Assembly (NCBI RefSeq): GCF_030818015.1
Contig: NZ_JAUSZX010000001.1
Location: 2,604,001 to 2,668,000 of the forward strand
Reading direction: 5' to 3'
Source of the DNA: Arthrobacter globiformis
GTDB lineage: Bacteria; Actinomycetota; Actinomycetes; Actinomycetales; Micrococcaceae
DNA length: 64,000 nucleotides
The notes below the pieces were generated by a model that was given only the letters and a program-made list of their open reading frames with translations, was not told where the DNA came from and searched no databases. Below are positions 17,994-28,096 of the stretch, piece by piece (the first letter of the stretch is position 1; each line of letters opens with the position of its first letter). Position numbers and translations under genes: made by a program.

Positions 17994-18033
17994 CAAGAGC
18001 CCCGGGCAGCAACAGCTGCCCGGGGAGCTCTTG
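17994..18033 (+). terminator. Terminator after the cupin gene
   Basis: Arms CAAGAGC/CCCGGGCAGC and GCTGCCCGGG/GAGCTCTTG around an AACA loop, ending 51 bp past the cupin stop. With the GntR gene convergent from the right it may serve both strands. Confidence 0.75.
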
Positions 18034-18070
18034 TCCAGAGGCCTGGCCGAGTGCTGGGCGTGGGTTTCAG

Positions 18071-18742
18071 CTACTTGGTGGCGGTGAGATCGTCCACTGC
18101 CTTTTGCATGTGCCGTTTGATGGCGTTCTGGAGTCCCCTTCTGTCCCGTGCTGCCAGGAGATCCAGGATGTTCTGGTGCTCCTGCACGAGAACATCAACA
18201 CGAGGATAGGCGACTTCCAGACTGAGAATGCACATTCGGGATTCGGCGGCCAGCGTCTCATAGACCCGGATCAGGCGGGAATTTCCCGTGCCTGCCACGA
18301 AGGCGGTGTGGAACTGCATGTCGAGCCGTGCGATCGCCTGCCAGTCGGAAACGGCCACCTGCTTCGCCATGTCCTTGATGATTCCCTGCAGCACGTCGCA
18401 GGTGTCGGCGACCTGTTCCTCCCTGCCGTCCAGCAGTGTATTGGCTGCGGCCGATTCCACCGCCTCGCGGACGGCGTAGATCTCCTTGATGTCCTCGGTC
18501 GTAAGTTCCAGGACGAACACTCCGCGGTTGCGGTGGTTGACCAGGATGCCTTCCTGGCACAGGCGCTGCAATGCTTCCCGGAGGGGGCCCCTGGATGTGC
18601 GCAGCCGGCTGGCCATGGCAGATTCATTGATCTGCTCGCCCGGACGGAAGATCCCCTGCACGATTTGTTCCCGCAACTGATCGGCAATCAGCTGGGCCGT
18701 GGGCCTTCCTTCCAGGGCAAATAGTCCTTCGGTTGCCGCCAT
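18071..18742 (-). CDS. GntR-family regulator, FCD subfamily (copy 1)
   Basis: 223 residues from MAATEGLFALEGRPTAQLIA; GAGG upstream and alignment with the paralogue at 21700 select this start. Winged HTH at about residues 10-75 (QLIADQLREQIVQGIFRPGE, SRLRTSRGPLREALQRLCQE) and an all-helical FCD ligand-binding domain with DMQFHTAFV. Near-identical in layout to the copy at 21700. Last gene of the minus-strand operon binding protein, permease, ATPase, regulator. It probably represses promoters carrying ATTGT-NN-ACAAT until an amine or amino acid effector binds. Confidence 0.9.
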   Translation of the reverse strand: MAATEGLFALEGRPTAQLIADQLREQIVQGIFRPGEQINESAMASRLRTSRGPLREALQRLCQEGILVNHRNRGVFVLELTTEDIKEIYAVREAVESAAANTLLDGREEQVADTCDVLQGIIKDMAKQVAVSDWQAIARLDMQFHTAFVAGTGNSRLIRVYETLAAESRMCILSLEVAYPRVDVLVQEHQNILDLLAARDRRGLQNAIKRHMQKAVDDLTATK

Positions 18743-18810
18743 GTCATTCCTCATCTCACTCTTCGCATATTACCTGTACCCGACGGTGCAGGATGCCAGT
18801 TCATTCATTG

Positions 18811-19574
<764 letters not shown>

Positions 19575-19578
<4 letters not shown>

Positions 19579-20507
19579 CGGGCAATTCCCTCCTGTTCTG
19601 TCAGGGGCGCTCTTCTCGCCCTCCTCGGCAGCGCGGAGGTTGCACGTGAGTACCTTTGCTCAAGCTTGGATTGCGGATAGCTCAGCAGAAGGGTCATCGC
19701 CAGGTACCAGAGGCTGGCCACGATCAGCAGCGGAATGGTCTCGTAGGTGCGGGCGTAGATGAGCTGTGCGCTCTGGAGAAGCTCCGCAACACCGAGGACG
19801 CTGACCAGGGAGGTTTCCTTGAACATGCCGATGACCTGGTTTCCGGTCGCCGGAATGATCGAGGGCATGGCCTGCGGGATGATGACCTTGCGCATCTTCA
19901 TTGCCCCGCTCATGCCCAGCGAGTCGGCGGCCTCGATCTGGCCCTTTCCGACGGCGGAGAACCCGCCGCGGATGATTTCGGCCATGTAGGCGCCTTCATT
20001 GAGCGTGAGGCCCACGAGGGCTGCCGTGATGGGTGCCATCAGGGCATTGACATCGACTGCGGTGCTGAAGTCGGTGAACGGTATTCCGATGGTCAGGTTC
20101 GGGTACAGCGCAGCGATGTTGAACCAGAAAATCAGTTGCACCAGGACCGGGGTGCCACGGAAGAGCGTGATGTACACGCCTGCGGTGGCGGCGATCGGCT
20201 TGATGCTGGAGGACCTCATGATAGCTAGCACCAGGCCCAGCAGGGTGCCGAGCGCCATACTTGCAAGGGTCAGGAAAACCGTCAGCATCAGGCCGCGGAT
20301 GATCGTTTCATGGGTGAAGTATCTGGCGACCACGTGCCATTTGAAGTTGAGATTGGTCAAAACCGAGATCAGAATGCCCAGAGCAAGCAGGCTGCAGGCT
20401 ACCCACGCGACGTACTCAAAGGTGCTCCGGCGCCGCAGCCTTGGCTTTAGGGCAGGGTTTATCGCCCCCACTGTTGGCCGCCTTCCTCGATTAGTGAACT
20501 TCAGCAC
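19575..20507 (-). CDS. Polar amino acid ABC transporter permease (copy 1)
   Basis: 310 residues, longer than the 215-230 usual for HisM-type permeases because of an N-terminal extension with an extra membrane segment ([20 protein letters not shown]). EAA loop [20 protein letters not shown] lies near residue 215. Paralogue of 27153-28049. As only one permease gene exists, the channel is probably a homodimer. Lies 9 bp downstream of the binding-protein stop. Confidence 0.9.
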
Positions 20508-20516
20508 GGCGGGCCT

Positions 20517-21443
20517 TCAGTTAAGCTTCGCTTCGGTGATGGCGCCTGATTCCAGGCCCCAATTGCCGAGTGATTTCTTGTATTCGGGGCTGTCCAGGAC
20601 AGACTGCGTGGCCTTCTGCAGTGCGGGAGTCAGCGGTGACCCCTTCTTCAGGCCGATGGCAACGGTGTGGTCCGTGCGGGTATCCACCTGCGGAGACAGA
20701 ATCGTAAATGTGTCCGGCTGTTGCTTTTCCGCCCAAACCAGCGAAGCGGTGTCGTAGAAGATGCCGTCGATCCGCTTGGAGGCCAATTGCGTCAGGGCCT
20801 CTTGGACGTTGGGGAGCGTAACAGCGTTGATGGCCGGCTTGCCCCTGGAGGCGCAGGTCCACTCGGAGACGTTCGGCAGGTGGATCAGCTGCCCGGTGGA
20901 GCCCTTCGTGACGGCGATGTTCCTGCCGCACATCTCGTCGTTGCTGATCATCAGCGGGTTGCCGGCGCTCACGGCAACAGAAAGGCCCCCGTTGAAGTAG
21001 TCGATCATGTCCAGGACCTTAAGCCGTTCAGGAGTGGGGGCCATGGTGGTGACAGTGAAGTCATACCGACCGCCATCAATGCCGGGAATGATGGTGTCAA
21101 AGGAGGTGTTCTCGAACTTCAGCTTCAGGCCCAGCTTCTTCGCCACGAGTCGGGCGATGTCCGGGTTCAGGCCGATGGGAGTGACGTTATCGTCTGCGAG
21201 GAACGTGGTGGGCGGGTAGTGCAGGTCCATGGCAACCGTCAGTTCTCCCTTGTCCTGGTACGACTGCGGCAAAAGCTTCACTGCCGCCGCATCAGGCTGG
21301 ACACCCTCGGAAATATCGGCAGTGTTCGAGGTACTGGCGCCCTCGGCTTCCGAATCACTGTTGGCACCCGGGCCACAAGCGGTCAGTGCCAACACAACCG
21401 CCAATGCTGCAACTACACTCTGGACCTTGGTTCTGATCCTCAT
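20517..21443 (-). CDS. Polar amino acid ABC transporter binding lipoprotein (copy 1)
   Basis: 308 residues; GGAAAG upstream. Lipobox ALTAC with Cys23. Family-3 solute-binding protein: GELTVAMDLHYPPTTFLADD, IGLNPDIARLVAKKLGLKLK, YDFTVTTMAPTPERLKVLDM. First gene of the operon. A diverged operator-like sequence lies about 95 bp upstream. Strongly similar to 28097-29023; differences in the ligand-facing lobe (for example MISNDEMC versus KLTNETLC) suggest related but possibly distinct ligands. Confidence 0.92.
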   Translation of the reverse strand: MRIRTKVQSVVAALAVVLALTACGPGANSDSEAEGASTSNTADISEGVQPDAAAVKLLPQSYQDKGELTVAMDLHYPPTTFLADDNVTPIGLNPDIARLVAKKLGLKLKFENTSFDTIIPGIDGGRYDFTVTTMAPTPERLKVLDMIDYFNGGLSVAVSAGNPLMISNDEMCGRNIAVTKGSTGQLIHLPNVSEWTCASRGKPAINAVTLPNVQEALTQLASKRIDGIFYDTASLVWAEKQQPDTFTILSPQVDTRTDHTVAIGLKKGSPLTPALQKATQSVLDSPEYKKSLGNWGLESGAITEAKLN

Positions 21444-21536
21444 CGCTGCTTTCCTCGTGCGACGGCGGTGCCGGACTTGTGTTCCACCTGTTTCCCTGCC
21501 GTCTCCTATCTAATAATGCAACCACCGAGATCGCAG

Positions 21537-21548
21537 ATGATCGACAAT
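21537..21548. promoter_or_regulatory. Degenerate GntR-type operator (copy 2)
   Basis: ATGATCGACAAT replaces the perfect palindrome found at the equivalent place before the paralogous binding-protein gene; flanking GATCGCAGA on the left and TGCAACC further out are conserved in both. One half-site is intact, the other eroded, so regulation may differ. Confidence 0.45.
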
Positions 21549-21628
21549 TTACAGAAACTTTCTCAGGTTACTTTCATGTCTGTCGGCCGTGCCACAACCG
21601 TTAGTCCGCTCCTCCTTTGTTGCTGCGC

Positions 21629-21670
21629 AAAAACGAGGAGGTGGCCAGATCCTCTCGACCCGGCCACCTC
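21629..21670 (-). terminator. Terminator after GntR copy 2
   Basis: GAGGTGGCC (21638-21646) pairs with 21662-21670; on the minus strand the stem is followed by CTCGTTTTTGCG, a proper T run. It closes the long minus-strand operon that ends with the second GntR gene. Confidence 0.8.
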
Positions 21671-21699
21671 TTCATCGGTATTGCGCTTCGAGGGACTCT

Positions 21700-22392
21700 C
21701 TAGGCGGTGATATCGATGTCGTGCCTGGTTGCGGTGAGGTCCTCCACACCCTTTTGCATGTGCCCTTTGATGGCGTGCTGGAGTCCCTTTCGGTCTCCTG
21801 CTTCCAGCAGGTCCAGGATGTTCTGGTGTTCCTGCACCAGTACATCCACCCGCGGGTAGGAGACTTCCAGGTTGAGAATGCACATCCTTGATTCCGCTGC
21901 CAGGGTCTTGTAGATCCGGATCAGGCGTGTGTTGCCGGCACCGGCAACGAAGGCAGTGTGGAACTCCATGTCCAGCCGAGCGATCGCCTGCCAGTCTGAG
22001 ACCGCGACCTGCTTGGCCATGTCCGCGATGATTCCCCTGAGCACGTCGCCGGTGTCGTTGATTTCCTGCTGGCCGGCGTCGAGCAGTGTATTGGCAGCGG
22101 CCAGTTCCACGGACTCACGGACGGCATAGATCTCCTTGACGTCCGCCGTCGAAAGCTCAAGGACGAACACTCCGCGGTTGCGGTGGCTGACCAGGATCCC
22201 TTCCTGGCACAGACGCTGCAGCGCTTCCCGGAGCGGCCCCCGGGAAGTGTGAAGCTGGCTGGCCAGGAGAGATTCGTTGATCTGCTGTCCGGGGCGAAAG
22301 GTTCCTTGGACGATTTGTTCTCGCAGCTGATCAGCGATCAGCTGCGCGGTGGGCCGTCCCTCCAGGACGAACAGTCCTTCCGGTGCCGCCAT
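21700..22392 (-). CDS. GntR-family regulator, FCD subfamily (copy 2)
   Basis: 230 residues from MAAPEGLFVLEGRPTAQLIA; GAGGGG upstream. Winged HTH and FCD domains as in copy 1, with most differences in the C-terminal tail (MQKGVEDLTATRHDIDITA). It ends the operon binding protein, permease, ATPase, oxidase, gabT, gabD, regulator. Two near-identical regulators in one regulon could cross-regulate, form heterodimers or respond to different effectors. Confidence 0.9.
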   Translation of the reverse strand: MAAPEGLFVLEGRPTAQLIADQLREQIVQGTFRPGQQINESLLASQLHTSRGPLREALQRLCQEGILVSHRNRGVFVLELSTADVKEIYAVRESVELAAANTLLDAGQQEINDTGDVLRGIIADMAKQVAVSDWQAIARLDMEFHTAFVAGAGNTRLIRIYKTLAAESRMCILNLEVSYPRVDVLVQEHQNILDLLEAGDRKGLQHAIKGHMQKGVEDLTATRHDIDITA

Positions 22393-22430
22393 TGCATCCC
22401 CCTCATTTCATTCTTCGACTTACTGGCTCG

Positions 22431-23886
22431 CTAGACCGCTATTGCGGTGTACTTGGTCTCAAGAAATTCTTCGATTCCGACCTTGCCGCCTTCACGTCCC
22501 AGCCCGGACTGCTTCACGCCTCCGAACGGTGCTGCAGGATTGGAGACCAGTCCGGTGTTCAGTCCGACCATTCCGACTTCCAGTTCCGCGGAGAAGCGCA
22601 AGGCCTTGTCCATGTTCTCAGTAAAGACGTAGCCAACCAGACCCCACTCGGTGTCGTTGGCCAGGCGGAGGACTTCATCCTCGCTGTCGAAGGGCGTAAT
22701 CGCCGCTACCGGACCGAAGATCTCGGTGTTCATCAGTTCTGCGTCTGCGGTCACGTCCGTCAGGACGGTGGGGGTGAAGAAGTATCCCGGACCTTCCGGA
22801 CGCGTTCCGCCAGTGAGGATTCGCGCACCCTTGTTAACCGCGTCCTTGACGAGGCTTTCGACCTTGTCCAGGCCCTTCTGCTCGATCAGGGGTCCGACGT
22901 CGGTTCCCGCCAGGGCGCCGTTGCCAACCTTCAGTTCGGAGATCCGCTTGGCGAACTTCTCACTGAACTCCTCAACGACGGAACGGTGCACGAAGAAACG
23001 GTTCGCCGCGGTGCAGGCCTCGCCCATGTTGCGCATCTTGGCCTTCATGGCACCGTCGACGGCTTTTTCGATGTCCGCGTCGGCCAGGACGATGAAGGGG
23101 GCGTTGCCGCCCAGTTCCATGGAGGAACGCATGACATTGTCGGCCGCCTGGCGCAGGAGGATCTTGCCCACCTCGGTAGAACCGGTGAAGCTAATCTTCC
23201 GTGCGATGCCGCTGCTGGTCCAGGTCTCCACGACGCTGGCTGCAGTGGACGTGGTCACGACGTTCAGGACCCCGTCCGGAAGGCCTGCCTGCCGGAAAAT
23301 GTCCACCAGGGCCAAGGAGGTCAGCGGGGTCAGCTCAGCGGGCTTGAAGACCATGGTGCAGCCCGCTGCCACGGCGGGAGCGATCTTGCGGGCGCCCATG
23401 GCCAGCGGGAAGTTCCACGGGGTGACCAGCACGCAGGGGCCGACAGGTTCCTTGGTGATCATGATCCGGGTGTTCCCGTCAACGGAGGTGGCATGGTCTT
23501 CCGCCGATGCGGACGGCTTCTTCCGAGAACCAGCGAAGCATTTCGGCGCCGTAGGCCACTTCGCCCTTTGCCTCGGCTAAAGGCTTGCCCATCTCCGCGG
23601 TCATGATGGCAGCCAGCCGGTCAGTGTTCGCAAGAACCAGTTCAAAAGCGCGGCGCAGGATGTCAGCCCGTTCGCGGGGGGTGGACTTGCCCCATTCGAC
23701 CTGGGCCCGCCCTGCTGCCTCGATGGCTGCGCGGGCTTCTTCGGAGCCGCCATCGGCTACGTGGGCGATGATCTCATGGGTGGCCGGGTTTTCCACCGGG
23801 AACGTGGCGCCGGTGGCGGCCTTCTGCCAAACGCCATCGATGAACAGGTCCCTATGAAGACCTGAGGGGTCGAATGATGTGCTCAT
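22431..23886 (-). pseudogene. gabD: Succinate-semialdehyde dehydrogenase-type ALDH, split by a one-base frameshift
   Basis: Two frames encode one enzyme. The first (23886 down to 23479) begins MSTSFDPSGLHRDLFIDGVW and derails after SEEAVRIGG; the second (to 22431) contains [20 protein letters not shown], the Glu in MELGGNAPF and the nucleophile Cys in [10 protein letters not shown]. Removing one A at 23499-23500 restores [17 protein letters not shown] and a 484-residue protein, the normal GabD length. It would oxidise succinate semialdehyde to succinate after GabT. The rest of the gene is perfect, so this is either a very recent mutation or a sequence error. Confidence 0.85.
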
Positions 23887-23914
23887 GTCACGCTTTCGGG
23901 GATCGTAGGGGAGA

Positions 23915-25168
23915 TTAGGAGGTGGCTGTTTTCAGTGCCTGGGTGAACCTGGTCAGCCCAGCTTGGATCTCGTCGCTGCTGACGTTGAGTGCCGGGATGA
24001 TGCGGATGACGTTGCCGTAGGGGCCGCAGGTGAGGAGCAGGAGTTCTTCCTTGATGGCGGCCTGCTGGACGACCAGTGCGGTGGCGGCATCCGGAGTTCC
24101 ATCTGCTGCGGTGAATTCGACAGACTGCATCAGGCCCCGGCCCCTGACGTCTCCGATGGCCGTGAACTCGGGGGTGAGGCCATCGAGCCCGGAGCGCAGT
24201 TCATCGCCGCGGACCAGTGCGTTGGAGACCAGGTTTTCGCGCTCGATGACGCCCAGGGTTGCGACACCGGCCGCGGCGGCGACGGCGTTTCCGCCGTAGG
24301 TGCCGCCCTGGGAGCCAGGCCATGCCTTGCCCATCAGTTCCGTCGAGGCGGCAATCGCCGAGATCGGGTATCCGCTGGCGAGGCCTTTGGCGGTGATGAC
24401 AACGTCCGGGGTGATGCCCGCCCAGTCGTGTCCCCAGAATTTTCCGGTGCGGCCCACGCCTGCCTGGACTTCGTCCACGATGAGGACGATGCCGTGCCGG
24501 TCGGCACGCTCCCGCAAGCCCTGCAGGAAGGCAACAGGGGTGGGGATGTAGCCGCCGTCGCCGAGGACGGGCTCGATGATGAAGCCTGCCGTGTCACTGG
24601 GGCTGCTGATGCTGACCAGGAGGTGGTCCAGTTCCTTCAGGGCGAAGGCAACCGCTGTTTCTTCATCCCAGCCGTACCGGTAGGCGTGCGGGAAGGGTGC
24701 AACATGCACGCCGCCCATGAGGGGGGAGAACCCTGAGCGGAATTTGGTGCCTGCGGTGGTGAGGGAGGCTGCTCCGACTGTCCTGCCGTGGAAGCCGCCC
24801 TGGAAGGAAATGATGTTGGGCCGGCCGGTTGCCATGCGGGCCAGGCGCACTGAGGCTTCCACGGCTTCGGAGCCCGAGGTGGCGTAGAAGACGCTGTCCA
24901 GCCCGGTGGGCAGGAATTCTCCCAACTTTTCTGTGAGTTCGAGGAGGGGCTTGTGCATCACAGTGGTGTATTGGGCATGGACAATCTTGCCCACCTGTTC
25001 GCGGGCGGCAGCGACGACGTCAGGGTGGCAGTGGCCCGTGCTGGTCACTCCGATGCCGGTGGTGAAATCGAGGTACTTTTTGCCGTCGGTGGCGTGGATC
25101 CAGGAGCCGACTGCGTGATCAACGATGACCGGCGTTGCCTGCTTGAGGATGGGGCTAAGAGTTGCCAT
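23915..25168 (-). CDS. gabT: 4-aminobutyrate-type aminotransferase (class III)
   Basis: 417 residues from MATLSPILKQATPVIVDHAV; a longer upstream frame is rejected because a promoter ends at this ATG. Landmarks: FTTGIGVTSTGHCHPDV, FYATSGSEAVEASVRLAR, VDEVQAGVGRTGKFWGHDWA and VITAKGLASGYPISA, where Lys binds PLP. It transfers the amino group of GABA or another omega-amino acid to 2-oxoglutarate, feeding the semialdehyde to the adjacent GabD. TTGACA, 17 bp and AAGTAT end just before the ATG, implying a leaderless transcript under the ATTGTCAACAAT operator. Confidence 0.9.
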   Translation of the reverse strand: MATLSPILKQATPVIVDHAVGSWIHATDGKKYLDFTTGIGVTSTGHCHPDVVAAAREQVGKIVHAQYTTVMHKPLLELTEKLGEFLPTGLDSVFYATSGSEAVEASVRLARMATGRPNIISFQGGFHGRTVGAASLTTAGTKFRSGFSPLMGGVHVAPFPHAYRYGWDEETAVAFALKELDHLLVSISSPSDTAGFIIEPVLGDGGYIPTPVAFLQGLRERADRHGIVLIVDEVQAGVGRTGKFWGHDWAGITPDVVITAKGLASGYPISAIAASTELMGKAWPGSQGGTYGGNAVAAAAGVATLGVIERENLVSNALVRGDELRSGLDGLTPEFTAIGDVRGRGLMQSVEFTAADGTPDAATALVVQQAAIKEELLLLTCGPYGNVIRIIPALNVSSDEIQAGLTRFTQALKTATS

Positions 25169-25174
25169 GGCTTC

Positions 25175-25207
25175 ATACTTTCTTACGAGCTGTAGATTGT
25201 CAACAAT
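25175..25207 (-). promoter_or_regulatory. gabT promoter with GntR-type operator (copy 3)
   Basis: On the minus strand TTGACA (25203-25198), a 17-bp spacer and AAGTAT (25180-25175) lie just before the gabT ATG at 25168. The perfect palindrome ATTGTCAACAAT (25196-25207) covers the -35 box, so a bound GntR protein would block RNA polymerase. Confidence 0.65.
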
Positions 25208-25253
25208 TGGCGATCGTGATGAGTCGCCTTTTGTCCGACCGGACGGGGTCGGT

Positions 25254-26387
25254 TTAGGAGGTGAAGCGTTGGGGACGCACGAAGTCCAGGCCGTCAAAGG
25301 AGCGTTTACCCAAGGCCTCGTGGGCGGCAATCTCGCCGTAGCCGGAGGCCATTTTGAAGCCTGCACCGGAGAAGCCGGTGGCGCAGTAGATTCTGCTGTC
25401 TTCCTTCAGTCGGCCGAGCAGCGGGTTGCTGTCCTTGGTGAAGAGGTCGGGGAATGCGTCGGAGCGCACGATATTGGGGATCAGGCCGGGGAAGAACTCG
25501 GTGACGGTTTCGATGGTTTCGGTGATTTCCGCCGGGGTGAGTTCCCTGGGGACGGTGTCCGGGGAAGGGGTTGGTGCTCCGCGGCCGTCCAGGGTGGCTT
25601 TGACGGTGACGCCGTCGACGGCGGGTGCCCCATACATGGACCGGTCCCCGGAGATGCGGATGAAGACGGGGAATTTCTCCGGCGAGAATTCGGCGGCGTC
25701 GCGGGCGACGAACCAGGTGAGGAAGATCCGCTTGGTTTCCGTTGCGGCCTTGAGGTAGTCGGGCATGAGGCGTTGGGACCAGCTGCCGGAGCAGACGATG
25801 ACGTTGTCGAAGGTCCAGGACTTTTCGCCGGAGGTGATGAGGGCGCCGTCGGTGGTTTCGGTGATGCTGTCGATTGGGGTGTTGGTGTGGATGGTGGTCC
25901 CGTTGGCTTGGGCGGCTGCGACGGCTGCGGTGACGGCGCGGTCGGTGCGCAGGGCGCCGGCGTGGGGGTCGTAGACGGCGATGTCGTCACCCCGGAGGTT
26001 GTGCTGGGGGTAGCGTTCGGCCATGTCCTCGCGGCTCAGGATCTGGTGCTCTGCTCCGGTGGTCCTGGTGGTTTCGAGCAGGGCTGAGAGGTAGGGGCCG
26101 TCGGCGGTTCCGATGGAGAGCCCGCCGCAGCGGGTGAGGATGTTCTGGCCGGTTTCGGCTTCGAGTTCGGCCCAGAGGGTGCGGGAGCGTTCCAGGATGG
26201 GGTAGTAGCCGGGGTTGCCGCGGTAGATCATGCGGAACAGGCGGGTGTCGCCGCCGACGGCGCTGCGGCCGTGGGCGGGCGAGGCGGCCTCGAATCCCGT
26301 GACTGAGTCGGACAGGCGGGAGGCTTGCCACAGGGCCATGGATCCGATGCTGCCCAGGCCGATGACTGCGAGTTTTCCGTCGGTCAT
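25254..26387 (-). CDS. FAD-dependent sarcosine oxidase/N-methyl amino acid oxidase-like protein
   Basis: 377 residues, the size of monomeric sarcosine oxidase and SolA. Dinucleotide motif VIGLGSIGS at residues 8-16; GGDTRLFRMIY and ATGFSGAGFKMASGYGEIAA are family hallmarks. The Cys that covalently holds flavin in MSOX (SC-MYT region) appears to be replaced by DAFPDLFTKD, so FAD may be non-covalent. It would oxidise a secondary or N-methyl amine. Starts one base after the ATPase stop at 26389 and is followed by gabT. Confidence 0.85.
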   Translation of the reverse strand: MTDGKLAVIGLGSIGSMALWQASRLSDSVTGFEAASPAHGRSAVGGDTRLFRMIYRGNPGYYPILERSRTLWAELEAETGQNILTRCGGLSIGTADGPYLSALLETTRTTGAEHQILSREDMAERYPQHNLRGDDIAVYDPHAGALRTDRAVTAAVAAAQANGTTIHTNTPIDSITETTDGALITSGEKSWTFDNVIVCSGSWSQRLMPDYLKAATETKRIFLTWFVARDAAEFSPEKFPVFIRISGDRSMYGAPAVDGVTVKATLDGRGAPTPSPDTVPRELTPAEITETIETVTEFFPGLIPNIVRSDAFPDLFTKDSNPLLGRLKEDSRIYCATGFSGAGFKMASGYGEIAAHEALGKRSFDGLDFVRPQRFTS

Positions 26388-26388
26388 G

Positions 26389-27156
26389 TCAGATCACCTT
26401 GTCCAGGAAGGCCTGGGTGCGGGGTTCTTTGGGGTTGCGGAGGACTTCGCGGGCGTCGCCGCGTTCGACGACGCAGCCGTCGTCCATGAAGATCAGGGAG
26501 TCAGCGACTTCGCGGGCGAAGCCCATTTCGTGGGTGACGACTACCATGGTCATGCCTTTCTTGGCCAGGTCCTGCATGACCGTGAGGACTTCGCCGACTT
26601 TTTCGGGGTCCAGGGCGGAGGTGGGTTCATCGAAGAGCATGATCTCCGGGTCCATGGCCAGGGACCGGGCGATCGCGACGCGCTGCTGCTGCCCGCCGGA
26701 GAGCTGGGCCGGGTAGTAGTCGCCGAAACCGGCCAGGCCGACACTGGCGAGCAGTTCGTGCGCCCGTTTCAGGGCTTGTTTCTTGTCCTGGCCTTTGACC
26801 ATGACGGGTCCGGCCATGATGTTTTCGTTTGCCGTCATGTTGGGGAAGAGGTTGAACTGCTGGAAGACCATGCCTACCCGGGTGCGCTGCTCGGCAAGCT
26901 TCTTCGGGCGCAGTGCGTGGTAGGCGGTGTCGGTTTCGTAGTAGCCGAAGTCTTCACCGTTGACCTTCAGGACTCCGGTGTCGACGGTTTCCAGGCCGTT
27001 GATGCAGCGCAGGACGGTGGATTTGCCGGAGCCGCTGGGGCCGATGATGCAGCAGATTTCGCCGCTGGCGATGTCCAGGTCGATGTCTTTGAGGACTGTT
27101 TTGGATCCGAAGGACTTGCGGATTTTACGGGCGTGAATGGTGCCGTCGGTACTCAT
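26389..27156 (-). CDS. Polar amino acid ABC transporter ATPase (copy 2)
   Basis: 255 residues with Walker [10 protein letters not shown] (39-47), LSGGQ (152-156) and Walker [13 protein letters not shown] (172-183). Paralogue of 18811-19578. It overlaps the permease stop by 4 bp. In this copy the operon continues into oxidase, gabT and gabD instead of directly into the GntR gene. Confidence 0.92.
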   Translation of the reverse strand: MSTDGTIHARKIRKSFGSKTVLKDIDLDIASGEICCIIGPSGSGKSTVLRCINGLETVDTGVLKVNGEDFGYYETDTAYHALRPKKLAEQRTRVGMVFQQFNLFPNMTANENIMAGPVMVKGQDKKQALKRAHELLASVGLAGFGDYYPAQLSGGQQQRVAIARSLAMDPEIMLFDEPTSALDPEKVGEVLTVMQDLAKKGMTMVVVTHEMGFAREVADSLIFMDDGCVVERGDAREVLRNPKEPRTQAFLDKVI

Positions 27157-28049
27157 CGGGCAATACCTTCCGGGTCTGTCAGGACAACCTTTTTCGCTTT
27201 TCGGGGAAGCCTGGAGGTTGAACGGGAATATTTTTGCTCGAGCTTGGACTGCGGGTAGCTCAGCAGGAGGGTCATCACGAGGTACCAGAGGCTGGCGACG
27301 ATCAGCAGCGGGATGGTCTCGTAGGTGCGGGCGTAGATCAGCTGGGCGCTTTGGAGCAGTTCGGCGACGCCGAGCACGCTGACGAGGGAGGTTTCCTTGA
27401 ACATGCCGATGAACTGGTTTCCGGTGGCCGGGATGATCGAGGGCATCGCCTGGGGAATGATGACCTTGCGCATCTTCATCCCCGCGCTCATGCCCAGGGA
27501 GTCGGCGGCTTCGATCTGGCCCTTGCCGACGGAGGAAAAGCCGCCGCGGATGATTTCGGCCATGTAGGCGGCCTGGTTCAGGGTCAGGCCGATCAGGGCT
27601 GCGGTGATGGGCGCCATCAGGGCGTTCACGTCGATCGCGGTGCTGATGTTGGTGAAGGGGATGCCGATGGTCAGGTTGGGGTAGAGCGCGGCGATGTTGA
27701 ACCAGAAAATGAGTTGCACCAGGACCGGGGTGCCGCGGAACAGGGTGATGTAGACACCGGCGGTGGCGGCAATCGGTTTGAGGTTCGAGGATCTCATGAC
27801 GGCAAGCGCCAGGCCCAGAAGCGTGCCGAGGGCCATGCTGGCAAGTGTCAGGAAGATCGTGAGCATCAGGCCGCGGAGGATCGTTTCATACGTGAAGTAC
27901 TTCGCGACCACGCCCCACTTGAAATTGGGATTAGTCGAAACCGAAATGAGAATGCCCAGTCCGATAAGGCTACATACAACCCAGGCGACGTACTCGAAGG
28001 TGCTTCGCCGCCGTAGCCGTGGTTTGAGTGCCGGGTCCATCCCGCTCAT
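27153..28049 (-). CDS. Polar amino acid ABC transporter permease (copy 2)
   Basis: 298 residues from [29 protein letters not shown] upstream. A far longer open frame was rejected because it runs into the binding-protein gene. Same architecture as 19575-20507: extra N-terminal membrane segment and EAA loop [20 protein letters not shown]. The N-terminal leader is the most diverged part of the pair. Confidence 0.9.
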   Translation of the reverse strand: MSGMDPALKPRLRRRSTFEYVAWVVCSLIGLGILISVSTNPNFKWGVVAKYFTYETILRGLMLTIFLTLASMALGTLLGLALAVMRSSNLKPIAATAGVYITLFRGTPVLVQLIFWFNIAALYPNLTIGIPFTNISTAIDVNALMAPITAALIGLTLNQAAYMAEIIRGGFSSVGKGQIEAADSLGMSAGMKMRKVIIPQAMPSIIPATGNQFIGMFKETSLVSVLGVAELLQSAQLIYARTYETIPLLIVASLWYLVMTLLLSYPQSKLEQKYSRSTSRLPRKAKKVVLTDPEGIAR

Positions 28050-28096
28050 TGTGGTTTCTTTTCCTTGGGGAATCGTTTGAAGCATGGATGCACCCA

